A stretch of 64,000 nucleotides of DNA from Picocystis sp. L7 (lineage: Eukaryota > Chlorophyta > Picocystophyceae > Picocystales > Picocystaceae): positions 558,001 through 622,000 of the forward strand of contig QXJR01000018.1 in assembly GCA_020975725.1 (NCBI GenBank), read 5' to 3'. Shown here in pieces: positions 49,744 through 60,653 of this stretch (positions within the stretch are counted from its first letter, which is position 1; every line of letters begins with the position of its first letter). The position numbers and the translations under genes are program-made. Below the pieces are notes generated by a model. That model did no database searches. It saw only the letters and a program-made list of their open reading frames with translations, and was not told the origin of the DNA.

Positions 49744-51249
49744 TCACTTTTCTTCCACAAAGGCATGCTTCCCGGTGGTATAGTATTCATTTTCTGCTGA
49801 TGATTTTTTGCGGTTCCTCTCCAGGTACTGTTCTCGATTCCTCAAAATCCTATCGATCAGCCCAGAGGTTGTCATGTCTCTGGGGCTCCGGAGTTCCAAA
49901 AAAATACCCATTTCCATGGGTACCTTGTACCTCTTGTCTTTGTCGAGGTGGGGGTGTTCGTTGCTTTCCGCGCTGGTGCCATGTACAACCACTTGGATAT
50001 TGAAGGTTTGGACGAGATCCAGGGTAACTTCTGCTGGGGCACTGATGATGACTTCATCCACGTGCCGGCAGGCAAGCACACTAAGCGTCCTTTCGTGCAC
50101 GTTCATGATGGGGAGATGAGCTCCTCGATGGGCAGAGACCAGCTCGTCCGGATGGATACCAACGATGAGGAAATCTCCCAATTTCTTGGCTTCCCTGAGG
50201 ATGTCCACGTGTCCCGGATGGAACATGTCGAAGGCCCCGTCCATGTACACAACCTTGTCCTCTGGTTTGGCGGTCCTGGCATTCGAAAACTGGAGGATCC
50301 TCCTTGACGTGGGCAGGAAGTTGGACACGGACGTGTTCAGTGGACCATGCGTTTCTTGTCCTTGTTCTTCGTCGTGGTGTTGGGATGGGCTTCCTTGGGC
50401 GAGATCCTTTTTCTCTGGATCCTCATGCTGGTCAGACGTCCTCTGGCTACCCATTGATTCAATCCTGTGTTCCTGTAGATGTGGACCGTCCCCTTCGGAT
50501 CCTGTGTCTGAGGAACCACCATCGCTGCTTTCTCCATCTGGGTGTACCTGCCTTGGTTCGGCATCCACCTTGGGTTCGGAGTGGAACGATCTTCCCAGGC
50601 TGAAAGCTTCACGCAGCTGCTGGTGTGTGTCTCCATTTTGGGTGGTGGAGGGCGCACGGTGACACATGAGCATCCTGCCCACGATGTCGGTGGTGCTGAC
50701 CCCTTCGGTGCGCTTGATGGTGCGAAACTTCCCGGCCTTTTTGGCGGCTTCGTAGGCGTCTCGACCGTCGGGCATGAGGCATGGATCGTCGCCGTGGACT
50801 ACGAGGTCGATTCGATGTTTCACGAAGAGTTCTTCGAGGAAATCTTCGCCGACGTCGTAGGGCACGCCTGGGATCACCTCGTCGACCCACTTGACGCCGC
50901 GAACCATGGCCAAGCGTTCTTCTTCGGTGAGCACCGGCGGACCCTTGCACCTCCTGATTTCTGCGTCAGGCACCACGCCCACCACCAGCACGTCTCCGCA
51001 CGCCTTGGCTTGTCGCAGCGCATTGAAATGTCCGTAGTGCATCATGTCGAAGCACCCGTCCATGTACACGCGCACCGGTCTTCTTCTCCTCCTCCTCGTG
51101 GCTCGTTTGGCCAAGGCTTGGGCCAAGAAGGCGCTGATGGTGCCTGGTCGGTACAAGTCCTTCCATTGGGCCGCCACCACCCCCAACGCCGCCATCGCCA
51201 ACGGCACGTATCGCCATGGCGAATCCGACGTCCCCATCGCCGACGCCAT
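49744..51249 (-). CDS. PCYT2: CTP:phosphoethanolamine cytidylyltransferase
   Basis: Makes CDP-ethanolamine in the Kennedy pathway of phosphatidylethanolamine synthesis. The protein has 501 residues and no introns, with two cytidylyltransferase domains. The first carries VYMDGCFDMMHYGH (HxGH at 71-74) and the RTEGVSTTDIVGRML signature. An acidic Ser/Glu/His linker of about 100 residues follows, then the second domain with VYMDGAFDMFHPGH. A hydrophobic segment near residues 14-27 (YVPLAMAALGVVAA) resembles the N-terminal anchor of plant PECT1, which sits on the mitochondrial outer membrane. The ATG at 51249 gives this anchor; longer in-frame starts would add a Cys/Val-rich stretch. Confidence 0.95.
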   Translation of the reverse strand: MASAMGTSDSPWRYVPLAMAALGVVAAQWKDLYRPGTISAFLAQALAKRATRRRRRRPVRVYMDGCFDMMHYGHFNALRQAKACGDVLVVGVVPDAEIRRCKGPPVLTEEERLAMVRGVKWVDEVIPGVPYDVGEDFLEELFVKHRIDLVVHGDDPCLMPDGRDAYEAAKKAGKFRTIKRTEGVSTTDIVGRMLMCHRAPSTTQNGDTHQQLREAFSLGRSFHSEPKVDAEPRQVHPDGESSDGGSSDTGSEGDGPHLQEHRIESMGSQRTSDQHEDPEKKDLAQGSPSQHHDEEQGQETHGPLNTSVSNFLPTSRRILQFSNARTAKPEDKVVYMDGAFDMFHPGHVDILREAKKLGDFLIVGIHPDELVSAHRGAHLPIMNVHERTLSVLACRHVDEVIISAPAEVTLDLVQTFNIQVVVHGTSAESNEHPHLDKDKRYKVPMEMGIFLELRSPRDMTTSGLIDRILRNREQYLERNRKKSSAENEYYTTGKHAFVEEK

Positions 51250-53478
51250 CCCGACACAGACCCACACACACACTAGGACACAGGCACAAGGACACAGGCA
51301 CGAACCAAGACACACCACGAGGGAGGAGGGTCGTCCCCGCCACCCCCACTCGCCCCTCCCTGGCCCACAGGACAAGATGCATCAATCGTTGCCTCCGACC
51401 GCGATCGATCGAGGCGAGAAGGAAGGGAACACCGACCCCGACCTGGAGATGCGTACCGTAGCCCGTACGGCATCTCAAGGCGTAGCTCTCTTGCCGTACA
51501 GGAGGCGACGGTAGCTGCGGTATCATCATTTCTTCGTCTCAAATCGAATGAGCAACACTTGAAGTCCGACACAAACCCATTCCAACGTTGACTTTTTCTT
51601 GTAAAGTCCACGATGGTCTGATCGATGCCCTTGCTACGCCACATGATTCGTGCCACAAGGAGGGCGTGCAAGTCGTCCTTTCCAATTCACCTTGTCCGCA
51701 TCTTGTTCTCAACTTCAATCCAATTGCCGTGGGCCGCTTAAATTGTGAATCAGGCCCCCAACAAGTGGTAGGAATCGCAAAATCGTTCCAATCTAATGTT
51801 GCCGAAATGATGACAGGACTTGGGGAAGACTCCTCCCAACACTTCAAGGGGTGGAGGAATTCTTATTCTAATACTTGACCTAGCTTTCTGCCATGAGAGA
51901 GGAGGTTCGTCACCATGGGCGTAGGTGTTACGGTCCTCCAAGTTTGCGAATCAACCTCCAACCGTTGCAAGCTCACTTCCCCTCAAAACTTACTCGTTGG
52001 TCAAGAAGGAAACATGCACCCTTGAATACTCCATCATTTGCGTCAACGTGACGGAACCCCCATACAAGTATTTCTTCTCTTGCATCGCATGTCTCAACTT
52101 GGATGACCTTACGTCATCTCACCGCATCGCGTGTGTGGGACGAAAGCTGATACCATTAGACCCCCCCCCATCCATACGGTGTCTTCCGATGCCAATACCA
52201 TAGCGATATCGTATCGTAGCTACCATACGATATCTCTTAAGCACACATCTCCATCCATATTGCCCCCGTTCGAAAGGGTGGAAATGAGAGGGAAGAAGGG
52301 ATGAAGTGGACCCCGTTCTCGTGGTGACGGGAAGCGAGGTGTCCCATGGCCGTCGATTGGACCATGAAATCAAGGGGGGAGGAAACCGACCGAGCAAAAC
52401 TGTGGATTGGAGAGTGGAACCATCCAAGCGGATACGGACAAAGCACGAGACTACCCACCCCGAACAAGACGGCAACAGAAACATCGCAACCTCGCATGGG
52501 ATGCCGTGTCAACGGACCCTTCGAAAAATACAAGACGAAGGACAAGCCCTCTACCAACACGCCACCGACCTTGCTCCATCTATGATCGAAGGAGACCACG
52601 GGAAATTGCGCAAGAGCTCAAGACCTCGAAATGGACATGTATGTGATCGATCGCAAGACCCAAAACCAAACTAAATACGCCCGTCCCATTCCTTCGCAAG
52701 AGAATAGCGCTTGGAATCCTTGCCTTGCACCAAGGAATTCGCCTTCCACCTTTTGTTCGGTTCAACAATGAAAAGGGAAGAACGGATGGAATGCTTAACT
52801 TGGATTGACACGTTCCGCGAAGCGAAACGAATAGGATTGCAAAGAGGAAGAGCATCACATCAATGCAATAAGGAAACATGGCGCTCTTGTTGACTAAGAC
52901 ATGCAAGCTATTTGTAAAAACATGGGCATTGTTCCGCTTTGATCAATGTCACAACGGTCCTTTCCTCTCAAGGTGTAGACGTCTTCCTTCTACACAACCT
53001 CACGTGTGGATGCAATTGGGATCCATCCATGTCGACGGAAGGCTTTGAATGCTATCTTCCACAATGCAACCTGGACTCGTACCGTCAAGATGGACAAGTT
53101 GCCTGGGATGGATGGATGGAAAGGCAAGAGAGACGACAAGAAAGGGAACGGTTTGGCCTTCTACACACCCAAGCGAATCTTCTCACAAAGGTGACCAATG
53201 TTAATCTTGCCCAATAGAAGGCCTTCCTCATTGTTCCGTCATCCTACTGGGCGGATCCTCATGAGATCGCGTACACATGATCCACATCCATGCATCCCGA
53301 CCAAGCCATCCAAGAGCATCTCCCTTCGTTGGCAATTACAAACGCGTGCAAAAACCCAATATTACAGAAGCATTGGCCACAACCAAGTCAAAGACAAGTC
53401 ACACCTGTGGGATAAAAGAGCAATTGACAATCACTTACACGACTCTAACGAACAACATGGCAGATGAGGCGAGAACAT
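51250..53478. other. 2.2-kb stretch without recognised gene
   Basis: Lies between the starts of the cytidylyltransferase and the end of the transporter gene. Open frames are short on all strands and resemble no family. ATCGATCGA at 51403-51411 is a candidate promoter motif for the cytidylyltransferase. The only other structure noticed is the inverted repeat at 52205-52234. Confidence 0.55.
52205..52234. repeat. Perfect inverted repeat
   Basis: GATATCGTAT and ATACGATATC are perfect 10-base complements around a 10-base loop containing GTAGCTAC, itself a palindrome. A hairpin or protein-binding site is possible; function unknown. Confidence 0.6.
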
Positions 53479-55332
53479 CTAGATCTGCATTCGGCCATTC
53501 TCTGAATCGGGCGGGGAGTCCAAAGCCTCTTTTTGGGGTTCGGGCTCCTCCACCCGAGAGATGACATTACTGGGCAGCTGGTATGTCTTAACGCCTCCCT
53601 CCTCGTCTTGAACTGCCTCCTTTGGCAAGATCAAGTTAAGGACAATGGCTACCACTGTACCCACACAGTAGGGGGTTGAAAGGGCAATGACGCAAGCCTC
53701 CTGGAAGCTCGTCATCGCCGTGCTGTACGAGATGTTCGGAGGCCAAAGATGGCCGCTTGCAACTCCCCATCCCCCACCAAGGCGTCCTCTTTGGGCAAGG
53801 CCGCCGAATCCAGGCACAAGTGCAACGCCAATACCGAGACCAAAGGAAATGGCCAGGATGAAACGAATTCTTCGTGTGATTGGCTGGCTGCATATGATAC
53901 GAATCCCAGAGATGAACACATTGCAGAACAAGAACGTCGTCATCCCCCCCAAGACAGCATCCGGAATGGATGAAATGACTGCAGCAATGTAACCAAAGAT
54001 GCCCATCACAAACAACCAGACGCCGCAAGCAATCCCTGCGTAGACACTGGCACACCTGGTGAGTGATATGACACCATTGTTCTGGCTGAAAGTCGTGTTT
54101 GGCATGGTCATTGCCAAAGCGGAGAGCACACTGTAAAACCCATCAGCGAGCAATCCACCTTGGATACGCTCGTGCTCAACGTCCATCAAACTGGCTTCGC
54201 ACGTGGCGGATATGTCCCCTATGGATTCTACCGTCGTGACCAAGAAGGCAATAAGCAACGGGATGATGGCTGGCCAGTAAAAGCCAAGGGGAAAGGTCTC
54301 CACCCAAAGGAAGGTGGCGACCTTTGCATTGTCGAACTGTTCGGACGTCACAAAGCTGTTTCCATCTACTTTTGTACACACTGCCACGATGTAGCCCACC
54401 ACCAAAGCGATAATGACGTTGCAGTTCCGAAGGAACGGGGACCCGAATATCTCCACCACGACCAACGTCAACGTCACGAGGAGGCCCAGTCCCCAGTACT
54501 CGGGGGAGGCGTACGGCAAGTTTGTGTCTCCATTGTTTGCGCAAGGTTGATTAGGGATGGGAAGGTAACTCTCTGTGGCCTGGTCAAAGAAGAAGGTGCC
54601 TGGAGCGAAGTCCGTGGCTGTGCCCCTGCCGGAGTTGTCTGCACAGAAGGCACCGCCTCCCCAGTACTTGACGCCAGTACCGATCAGCCCGATACCAATG
54701 AGTGCCACCGTGATTCCCGCCACAAAGTTTGGTACCACCTTCCTCAACAGCCTTGCCGGCACGAAAGATAGAAACACTTCAAGCAGCGCACAGACACACA
54801 CGGTGCCAAGCAGCCTTCCATAGGCAGTTTCTCCTTCCTTACCTTGGCATCCAGGTACGCCATCCTCCCCGCATATCGCACGTATGGAGGACTGAAAGAT
54901 CGGAAGGAACGTGAAGGACACACCCATGACCGACAGCAGCCCGGTTCCAATGTAGTACGGCCCTCCAGGAAGCTTGTCGCTACCAAAGAGTTTTAGACGA
55001 ATGACGGTGAGGACGGTGAATATCCCACTGGTGAGGAGTGCAGCAGCAACCACGTATTGCCTCTTGTCGGGCGTGAAGTTTCCATCAAACTGCCCGGCAA
55101 TGATCAAGGGCGGAGTGATCACTCCGCCCAACATGGCCAGCGAGTGTTGCAATCCCATGAGCATCGCCACGAAGAGCGAGAGCTTCTCATCGTGGGCGAA
55201 GAAGGGCGGAGGGTTCTGATGCTTCTTTCCGAACGGGTTGTGTGGCATACACAAGAACTTGTAATCGTAATCTCCCACCACGTCTCGTCGGAAGTAGGTC
55301 TTCCATCTGCTCTCCTTCATTTCGTCTTCCAT
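53479..55332 (-). CDS. Nucleobase-ascorbate transporter (NCS2/NAT family permease)
   Basis: A plasma-membrane permease for xanthine, uric acid, uracil or related purines and pyrimidines. The protein has 617 residues, intronless, with 12-14 hydrophobic segments. Diagnostic elements are QHSLAMLGG with the QH motif of segment 1, and the NAT signature in FSQNNGVISLTR (Q-N-x-G-x4-T-R). The cytosolic N-terminus (MEDEMKESRWKTYFRRDVVG) and the insert after segment 4, with CGEDGVPGCQG, resemble fungal and algal UapA/UapC-like members more than land-plant NATs. Substrate cannot be fixed from sequence alone. The ATG at 55332 is the first in frame. Next upstream on the same strand, 1.25 kb away, is the NHA antiporter. 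Confidence 0.93.
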   Translation of the reverse strand: MEDEMKESRWKTYFRRDVVGDYDYKFLCMPHNPFGKKHQNPPPFFAHDEKLSLFVAMLMGLQHSLAMLGGVITPPLIIAGQFDGNFTPDKRQYVVAAALLTSGIFTVLTVIRLKLFGSDKLPGGPYYIGTGLLSVMGVSFTFLPIFQSSIRAICGEDGVPGCQGKEGETAYGRLLGTVCVCALLEVFLSFVPARLLRKVVPNFVAGITVALIGIGLIGTGVKYWGGGAFCADNSGRGTATDFAPGTFFFDQATESYLPIPNQPCANNGDTNLPYASPEYWGLGLLVTLTLVVVEIFGSPFLRNCNVIIALVVGYIVAVCTKVDGNSFVTSEQFDNAKVATFLWVETFPLGFYWPAIIPLLIAFLVTTVESIGDISATCEASLMDVEHERIQGGLLADGFYSVLSALAMTMPNTTFSQNNGVISLTRCASVYAGIACGVWLFVMGIFGYIAAVISSIPDAVLGGMTTFLFCNVFISGIRIICSQPITRRIRFILAISFGLGIGVALVPGFGGLAQRGRLGGGWGVASGHLWPPNISYSTAMTSFQEACVIALSTPYCVGTVVAIVLNLILPKEAVQDEEGGVKTYQLPSNVISRVEEPEPQKEALDSPPDSENGRMQI

Positions 55333-56581
55333 GCTTGCACAGGCGGTGGCAGTTGTCCGCTCCACCGACACAACTGGTGGAAGGAACGCATCCACCGTGT
55401 CGCAGGATCCCCCCTCCACCCCGTCGATCGATCACGTGGGTCCCCCTTCAGGGGCCCACGTGACGGTTGGGATCCCTGGATGGGGGGGGGGCAACGGTTG
55501 GATTCCAGACGAGGGTGGGAGGCCGCAGGGGAAGGGGACGGGTGTGACAACCCTCGTCTCCTCCGAGGAAGGTGGGGCAAGGGTCACGTGAAGGAAAGAC
55601 CGTGCAGTGTGACATGGATTCCATCGAATCCGCACGGTACACGTGGCGGGCGCAGGATCTCCGCGGATGGGAACGGAGACGGCGCAAAAGGATACCAGGA
55701 TGCATCTTGTAGAGGACAACGAATTCCACACGCCATGGAACAGAGCTGGTGCAGAGAATACAAAACATCCATCTTCGCAAGGATGGGTACGAGCCAGTCT
55801 TTCCAACCCCGAGGATGCATTTGGTGGCTCCAATGCACGACGCAATTGCCGTGGAAACAATGTCCTCGATCGACCAGAAGATAGTGGATCCAACGCATTT
55901 CCCACGCGATCGAGGACCCTGAGATCGTGTACTCCAGGCAGATGCGCCGCATCGACCCGTCGAACACCCGGCGTACAATTCCATCCGCGACGAGAATGTC
56001 TGCGGGATCCATGGAAAGGCGACGGCCAAGACCAACAACACCTTGACATGGCAAGATTCGCGATGAGAATGGGCAGTGAATGCAAAAGCAAACCCATTTT
56101 CCCACCACCTGCATGGCGATCGCAGTGAATTCGAAATGGACTCCCTCGCTCTTGCTAATGTAGGTGCATGCTGAACTTTGTAAAAAGAACGCCCTTGGAA
56201 GGGCTCCATTCATCATCATGTACCTGTGCATTTCATATGGGCAAGCCTTCAGTTTCCGAGGCTTAGATCTTCACATTCTAGAATGTAAGATTTCTCATAA
56301 GTCTCTCACACAGGATATATCCGCATAAGAAGCCTTCCCTGTGCATACAGGTGCACAATGAGATGGCCAAGTCTCCATTGGAAGCGCTGTGCTAGCATGG
56401 AATCCAACATGTTCAGCAGAGCGCAAGAGTTCAAGCGTCCATTCAGCTGAATGGGAGCAGCGCATTTACAAAAGGATCGACTAAACAGTTGAAAGGCATG
56501 CCGAAAAGAGAACTGGTCCATGCAAGCACAAGCTCGGGGAAAAAACACGATGAAGCCAAAGGAATCGTGATGTGCGCAGTG
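55333..56581. other. Gap between the transporter and antiporter genes
   Basis: About 1.25 kb. Several minus-strand frames are open together at 55430-56230, but none resembles a protein family, so I treat them as fortuitous. GTCGATCGATCACGTGGG at about 55424-55441 combines the ATCGAT core with a CACGTG G-box and lies about 100 bases upstream of the transporter ATG. The part 56240-56580 is AT-richer with nothing recognised. Confidence 0.5.
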
Positions 56582-58078
56582 CTATTGAACACCAAGTGCA
56601 TCCACACTTCTGCCGTGGCCGGTCCTGCGTACCGGCTGTTCGGCGTCAACGGTTGTCCCATTCGTACTCAATCCCTCGAGATCCTCGAACTCTGCATTCA
56701 AATCAGGGTCATTTCCCGTTCCCTCTTTCTCCAGCAGACGTGGTGCTGATACTCTTATGCCAATGGCCCCAATTGGCGCCGTTATCAGAATGGACATTAC
56801 AGCCAATGTCAACACTTTTCGAGCAAATTCCTCATCCTCCTCGTTTCCGAACTCTTCTGCTTCATCGAGTGGCAATGGTCCCATCACGGCTTGAACTGTT
56901 GCTTTGGGTATCCATGCTATGGCCATAAAGAGTCTTTCCGCGACACTTAAGCCTGAGAAATAGACGGCCAAGAAGGCAATGCCAAATCTTGCAACCGATG
57001 AAATAAGAATGATGACAACAGAAATCCCCACATCAGATGCCGTGATCTGAGAAAAGTCCAGGGCTGCCCCGACCAAGCTGAAAAGGAGAGGCTGGTAATG
57101 CTTCCATACAAGCTTCAAGAAACTGTCGACTTCTGAGACACAAGAGTCTTCCGTACAGAAAAAGGCGTAGAATGCACCATATGACATACAGAACAACGCG
57201 CCAGCGCCCGAGTACTTGAAATGGCGGGCAAGGAGAAAGATTGAAATGGAGACCAGCGGAACGATGACAATCCGGTGCTTTTTCTTTGCGTGTACCAGAG
57301 GCTTTGAGAGGAATCCTAGGGCCACCCCAGACAGCACTCCCACCACAACTTCAACTGGTCCTTGGATAATTTTTGCAGCTGTGCTCCCTGATTGAAAAAT
57401 CACACCTAACAGTACTCCAATCAAAGTGATAGCAACAGCATCGTCCAGACCAGATGCTGCCAAGACCATGGTGGTGACACCCTTCTTCTTGCCATAACCT
57501 TTACCCTGCAAATCAAGCATGAGCGGAACAACGACCGCTGGTGAGACTGCGCCGACGATAAATCCAGCGAGCAAGCCCCACAGCCAATCCAATCCAAATA
57601 TCCCCACGGATACTCCTGCTACAGTTACGGCTTCCACGAGCTGCGGGCAGATAGTAAGCGCAAGCACGGAAACTCCTGTTCGTTTCAGATGCTTCAAGTC
57701 CAGTCCCATGCCACCCCGGAGGAGTATGATTGCCAGTGCCAGATCTCTCAGAACGGAGGACCAGGACGATTTCAGGCCATCAATGGGTCCTCCAGGTAAA
57801 TTTTGCAGCACTATTCCAGCCACCAGCATTCCAATCAGAGCGGGCATCGTGGTGAGCGACACCAACCACCCGAAGACCAACGCAGTCGCGTAGAGCACTC
57901 CCAAGGCGAATCCTTCTCCACCTGGTAGCATGGGATCTCCAAAGACGAGGAACAGGCTGGCGTAGATCAGTCCCGACAGCGCCAGCAGCCAGAAGAAATC
58001 CAGCACCTTTCCCTTGTTCTTCTCCCACAGGTCCTTCCATCGTTCGTTCGTGGTGTTTTCCTTTCCACCGTCTTCCAT
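56582..58078 (-). CDS. SLC9B/NHA-type sodium/proton antiporter (CPA2)
   Basis: A monovalent cation/proton antiporter, 498 residues, no introns, with about 12-13 transmembrane segments. ASGLDDAVAI carries the paired aspartates that bind cation and proton in the electrogenic NhaA/NHA group. LLRGGMGLDLKHLKRTG, FIVGAVSPAVVVPLML and WIPKATVQAVMGPLPLDEA are conserved in animal and algal SLC9B proteins. The C-terminal 70 residues are hydrophilic and acidic. The cellular membrane and ion (sodium, potassium or lithium) cannot be told. It is divergent from LdpA, 1.1 kb away. Confidence 0.92.
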   Translation of the reverse strand: MEDGGKENTTNERWKDLWEKNKGKVLDFFWLLALSGLIYASLFLVFGDPMLPGGEGFALGVLYATALVFGWLVSLTTMPALIGMLVAGIVLQNLPGGPIDGLKSSWSSVLRDLALAIILLRGGMGLDLKHLKRTGVSVLALTICPQLVEAVTVAGVSVGIFGLDWLWGLLAGFIVGAVSPAVVVPLMLDLQGKGYGKKKGVTTMVLAASGLDDAVAITLIGVLLGVIFQSGSTAAKIIQGPVEVVVGVLSGVALGFLSKPLVHAKKKHRIVIVPLVSISIFLLARHFKYSGAGALFCMSYGAFYAFFCTEDSCVSEVDSFLKLVWKHYQPLLFSLVGAALDFSQITASDVGISVVIILISSVARFGIAFLAVYFSGLSVAERLFMAIAWIPKATVQAVMGPLPLDEAEEFGNEEDEEFARKVLTLAVMSILITAPIGAIGIRVSAPRLLEKEGTGNDPDLNAEFEDLEGLSTNGTTVDAEQPVRRTGHGRSVDALGVQ

Positions 58079-59178
58079 GTTGTTCGTTCAAGCGGATCCC
58101 TAGCTTCCCAACCTCTTCTACACCACGTGAAAATTCCTTCCTTGGCTTCCAATTCCCTCCTGTTTCTGTCCGTCCGCATGTGGTTGGACGCGCCTTCCGC
58201 GCCAATCGCGTGCGACGCGGACCGTGTCTGCAGTGGATCCGATACGGTTAACACTTGGCTTAACTTCGTGGGAAGCACCCGAACCGTCCGTCCAAGGGAT
58301 GCGTGGGTTCGACGACCTTTGGAGAAGGCCAAACGCTACCACGAGGGAATGGATGCACGGTGGAAAGGTGGGAAGGCGCCACAGGGAGGAGATGGAGGCA
58401 CAGGCATCGCCAGGACGTCACGGGGTCGAACCTGCACCTGACGCACGTGCAGGACGGGAAAAGGCGGGCATCCGTCCGCCGGGACGCAAGTCGGACGTCG
58501 TACGCGTAAGGGGACGACTGGATGCTTCCACCCACGACACGGGGAGTGTGCGAACGAGCGGAGGGAAGTGGTGCTTTCGTAACGACGTCGGTCCATCCAT
58601 CCACGTGTATGCCTCTTGACCATGGCGCAGGCACTCGCATGTCCCCAGGCCGAGTTCCGGCCTCCACCGATGCCTTCCGGGAAATTCCCCAGAACAGAAG
58701 GGAACGCATCAACAGAATGAGTTGATCAGGGTCCTTCCGTGCGGGACAACTTGGTTCACGTTGTATGGCTGATTCGAGGGCTTCGTCACTGCGAGGGTTT
58801 CTCTTCTCTGTGGTAGCGATCCACACCAGAGACACGTCGTTGGAGGTGCACGCACGTTGGTCGAAGGCAGATGGGCGGTGTCGTTTGGTGATGCAAAAAC
58901 TGATTACAAGTACGGTCGCAAGCGTTTTAAATATTGCGCTCTAGCGAGATTGTCGAGGAGTTGGTCGTCTCGTATCCTCCGCAAGCTGACCATCCTCTTG
59001 TCACGTGCGACTTGATTCGTCACGCGAGCTCAGGGGCGTCTGTGTCTTGATCGTCTTTGTCGGTTCTTCCGCCTCGACTTGCTGGGACCCTCAGTTTTGG
59101 CGCGTCCCTCTTCGGACTTGGCTCTGCACGGGGCTGTGTCTCACTGGAAGGGGCATTCCTTCCAACACGCATCTCCCG
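58079..59178. promoter_or_regulatory. Divergent region between the NHA antiporter and LdpA
   Basis: About 1.1 kb with overlapping short frames only. TTTTAAATATTG near 58934-58945 is an AT-rich patch in a GC-rich surrounding and could be a core promoter for LdpA. No ATCGAT motif was found here. Confidence 0.4.
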
Positions 59179-60612
59179 ATGGCCTTCCGGGTGTATTGGA
59201 CATCCGTCCCTTTGGAGACCCGTGGTTCGTTCCCTTTGGTTTCGGGTTCGTTCCACCCGAACGCGAGGATCCCTCCGACACCAATGGGCGTGGCGCACCG
59301 CACCGCCATCGTCCTTGCAGAGCGAGACCGGTCGCGTCGGATTGCGCGGGAACGGAGAAGGATGGTGTGCAAACACCGGAGCGGGATGGGACGGATGTAC
59401 ACGTCCGGTGTCCCCAAGGGAAGGAGGAAGGGATCCTGGGTTGGACACCGACACCACGCCGTCTCGAGACCCGTTGCCGATTCCCAGAACCAAGCCACTC
59501 GTGCGAACAAGCGAAAGCATCCATCCAAACCGGAAGAATCGTTGGAGCGCGGTCAGTGGGTCAAGCTGATCTGCGGTGCTAGCTTCGAAGACGTGGTGTC
59601 CATCCGTGCCCTGGCCACCGTGTATGCACTCGCTGGGGTGGACTGCATAGATTGTGCGGCGGACCAAGCCGTGGTCCAGGCGGTGCAAGAGGGAATAGCA
59701 GCTGCTGCACCGGTCGCCATCGAATGGGGACGATCCGTCCCAGATCCATGGATAATGGTGAGTGTCAATGACGGAAACGACCCGCACTTCAGGAAAGCCG
59801 TGGTGAAGCCAGATGCAGAATGCCCAGTCGATTGCAGTAGACCCTGCGAAGCCGTGTGCCCAGCGGCTGCCTTCCAATTCAAAGAGTCGTCGGCTGGTAC
59901 CGCCGCTCAAGTCGCAGAAGAGCGGTGCTATGGATGCGGACGATGCATGCCCGTCTGCCCACACGGGCTGCTTGAGGAAGAGTGGTACAGGCGTTCCCCG
60001 GCACAGATAGCAGGTCTGCTGCAAGGAGTGGATGCAATTGAAATACACACCAGGCACGGGCACCTCGAAGAATTCAGGCGGTTGTGGGAAGAACTTGCAC
60101 CCGCACTGCGGAACTTGAAGCTGGTCGCAGTCAGCGCTCCCCGGCTCGGGACCAACACCGCGGAGGAGTTGGCCAAGTATCATGCTTGCATGTTGCCGCC
60201 CACACGAGGGGCCCTTCTCTGGCAACTGGATGGTAGACCGATGAGCGGAGACATTGGCAGGGGCACAACGCAAGCAGTGGTTCGCCTGGCATCAGATGTG
60301 GTCGCGACCAGAGGAGAGCTTCCGGGATACCTTCAACTGGCTGGTGGTACCAATTCACAGACTCGCAGGGCAGCCGAGGAAGCTGGCTTATTGCTCAGGG
60401 CGGAAAGTGAAGAGCCGTTTGTTCACGGCGTGGCATTTGGCGGCATCGCAAGAAAACTCCTCTCAAGTGTGCTTGAGGAACTCGAGGCGAAATCCAGCGT
60501 GGCCCCTGCGCACATCGAGCAGCATCCTCTCATCCTGCAGAGAGCTCTGGATCTCGCAGACGGGCTGGTGGCTCCTTGGAAAAATGTAAGCACAGAAGCA
60601 ACAAACAAATAA
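59179..60612 (+). CDS. ldpA: LdpA-like iron-sulfur protein, probably plastid-targeted
   Basis: Relative of cyanobacterial LdpA (light-dependent period), which couples redox state to the circadian clock. From the ATG at 59179 the protein has 477 residues. The conserved part starts near residue 125 (GQWVKLICGASFEDVVSI). Two cysteine clusters follow: CPVDCSRPCEAVC at about 214-226 (C-x3-C-x3-C-x3-C) and CYGCGRCMPVC at about 250-260 (C-x2-C-x2-C-x3-C, a classic 4Fe-4S site). The LdpA C-terminal domain follows, with MSGDIGRGTTQ and LPGYLQLAGGTNSQT. The 120-residue N-terminal extension is Arg/Ser rich and could contain a transit peptide. It is also long enough to hide an intron or a later start. 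It is convergent with the CUE-FYR-U-box gene, stops 41 bases apart. Confidence 0.85.
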   Translation: MAFRVYWTSVPLETRGSFPLVSGSFHPNARIPPTPMGVAHRTAIVLAERDRSRRIARERRRMVCKHRSGMGRMYTSGVPKGRRKGSWVGHRHHAVSRPVADSQNQATRANKRKHPSKPEESLERGQWVKLICGASFEDVVSIRALATVYALAGVDCIDCAADQAVVQAVQEGIAAAAPVAIEWGRSVPDPWIMVSVNDGNDPHFRKAVVKPDAECPVDCSRPCEAVCPAAAFQFKESSAGTAAQVAEERCYGCGRCMPVCPHGLLEEEWYRRSPAQIAGLLQGVDAIEIHTRHGHLEEFRRLWEELAPALRNLKLVAVSAPRLGTNTAEELAKYHACMLPPTRGALLWQLDGRPMSGDIGRGTTQAVVRLASDVVATRGELPGYLQLAGGTNSQTRRAAEEAGLLLRAESEEPFVHGVAFGGIARKLLSSVLEELEAKSSVAPAHIEQHPLILQRALDLADGLVAPWKNVSTEATNK

Positions 60613-60613
60613 C

Positions 60614-60619
60614 TTTATT
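60614..60619 (-). terminator. Poly(A) signal of the CUE-FYR-U-box gene
   Basis: AATAAA on the minus strand, 35 bases after that gene's stop and within a few bases of the LdpA stop, so the two transcripts probably overlap. Confidence 0.5.
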
Positions 60620-60653
60620 ATATATAGCCGAGAAAGCTGTCCAGTGGATCGCA

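Noticed and set aside
55432-56231. Three overlapping minus-strand frames of 215-253 codons
   Set aside because: All three frames of the strand are open together, which points to low stop density; none resembles a family.
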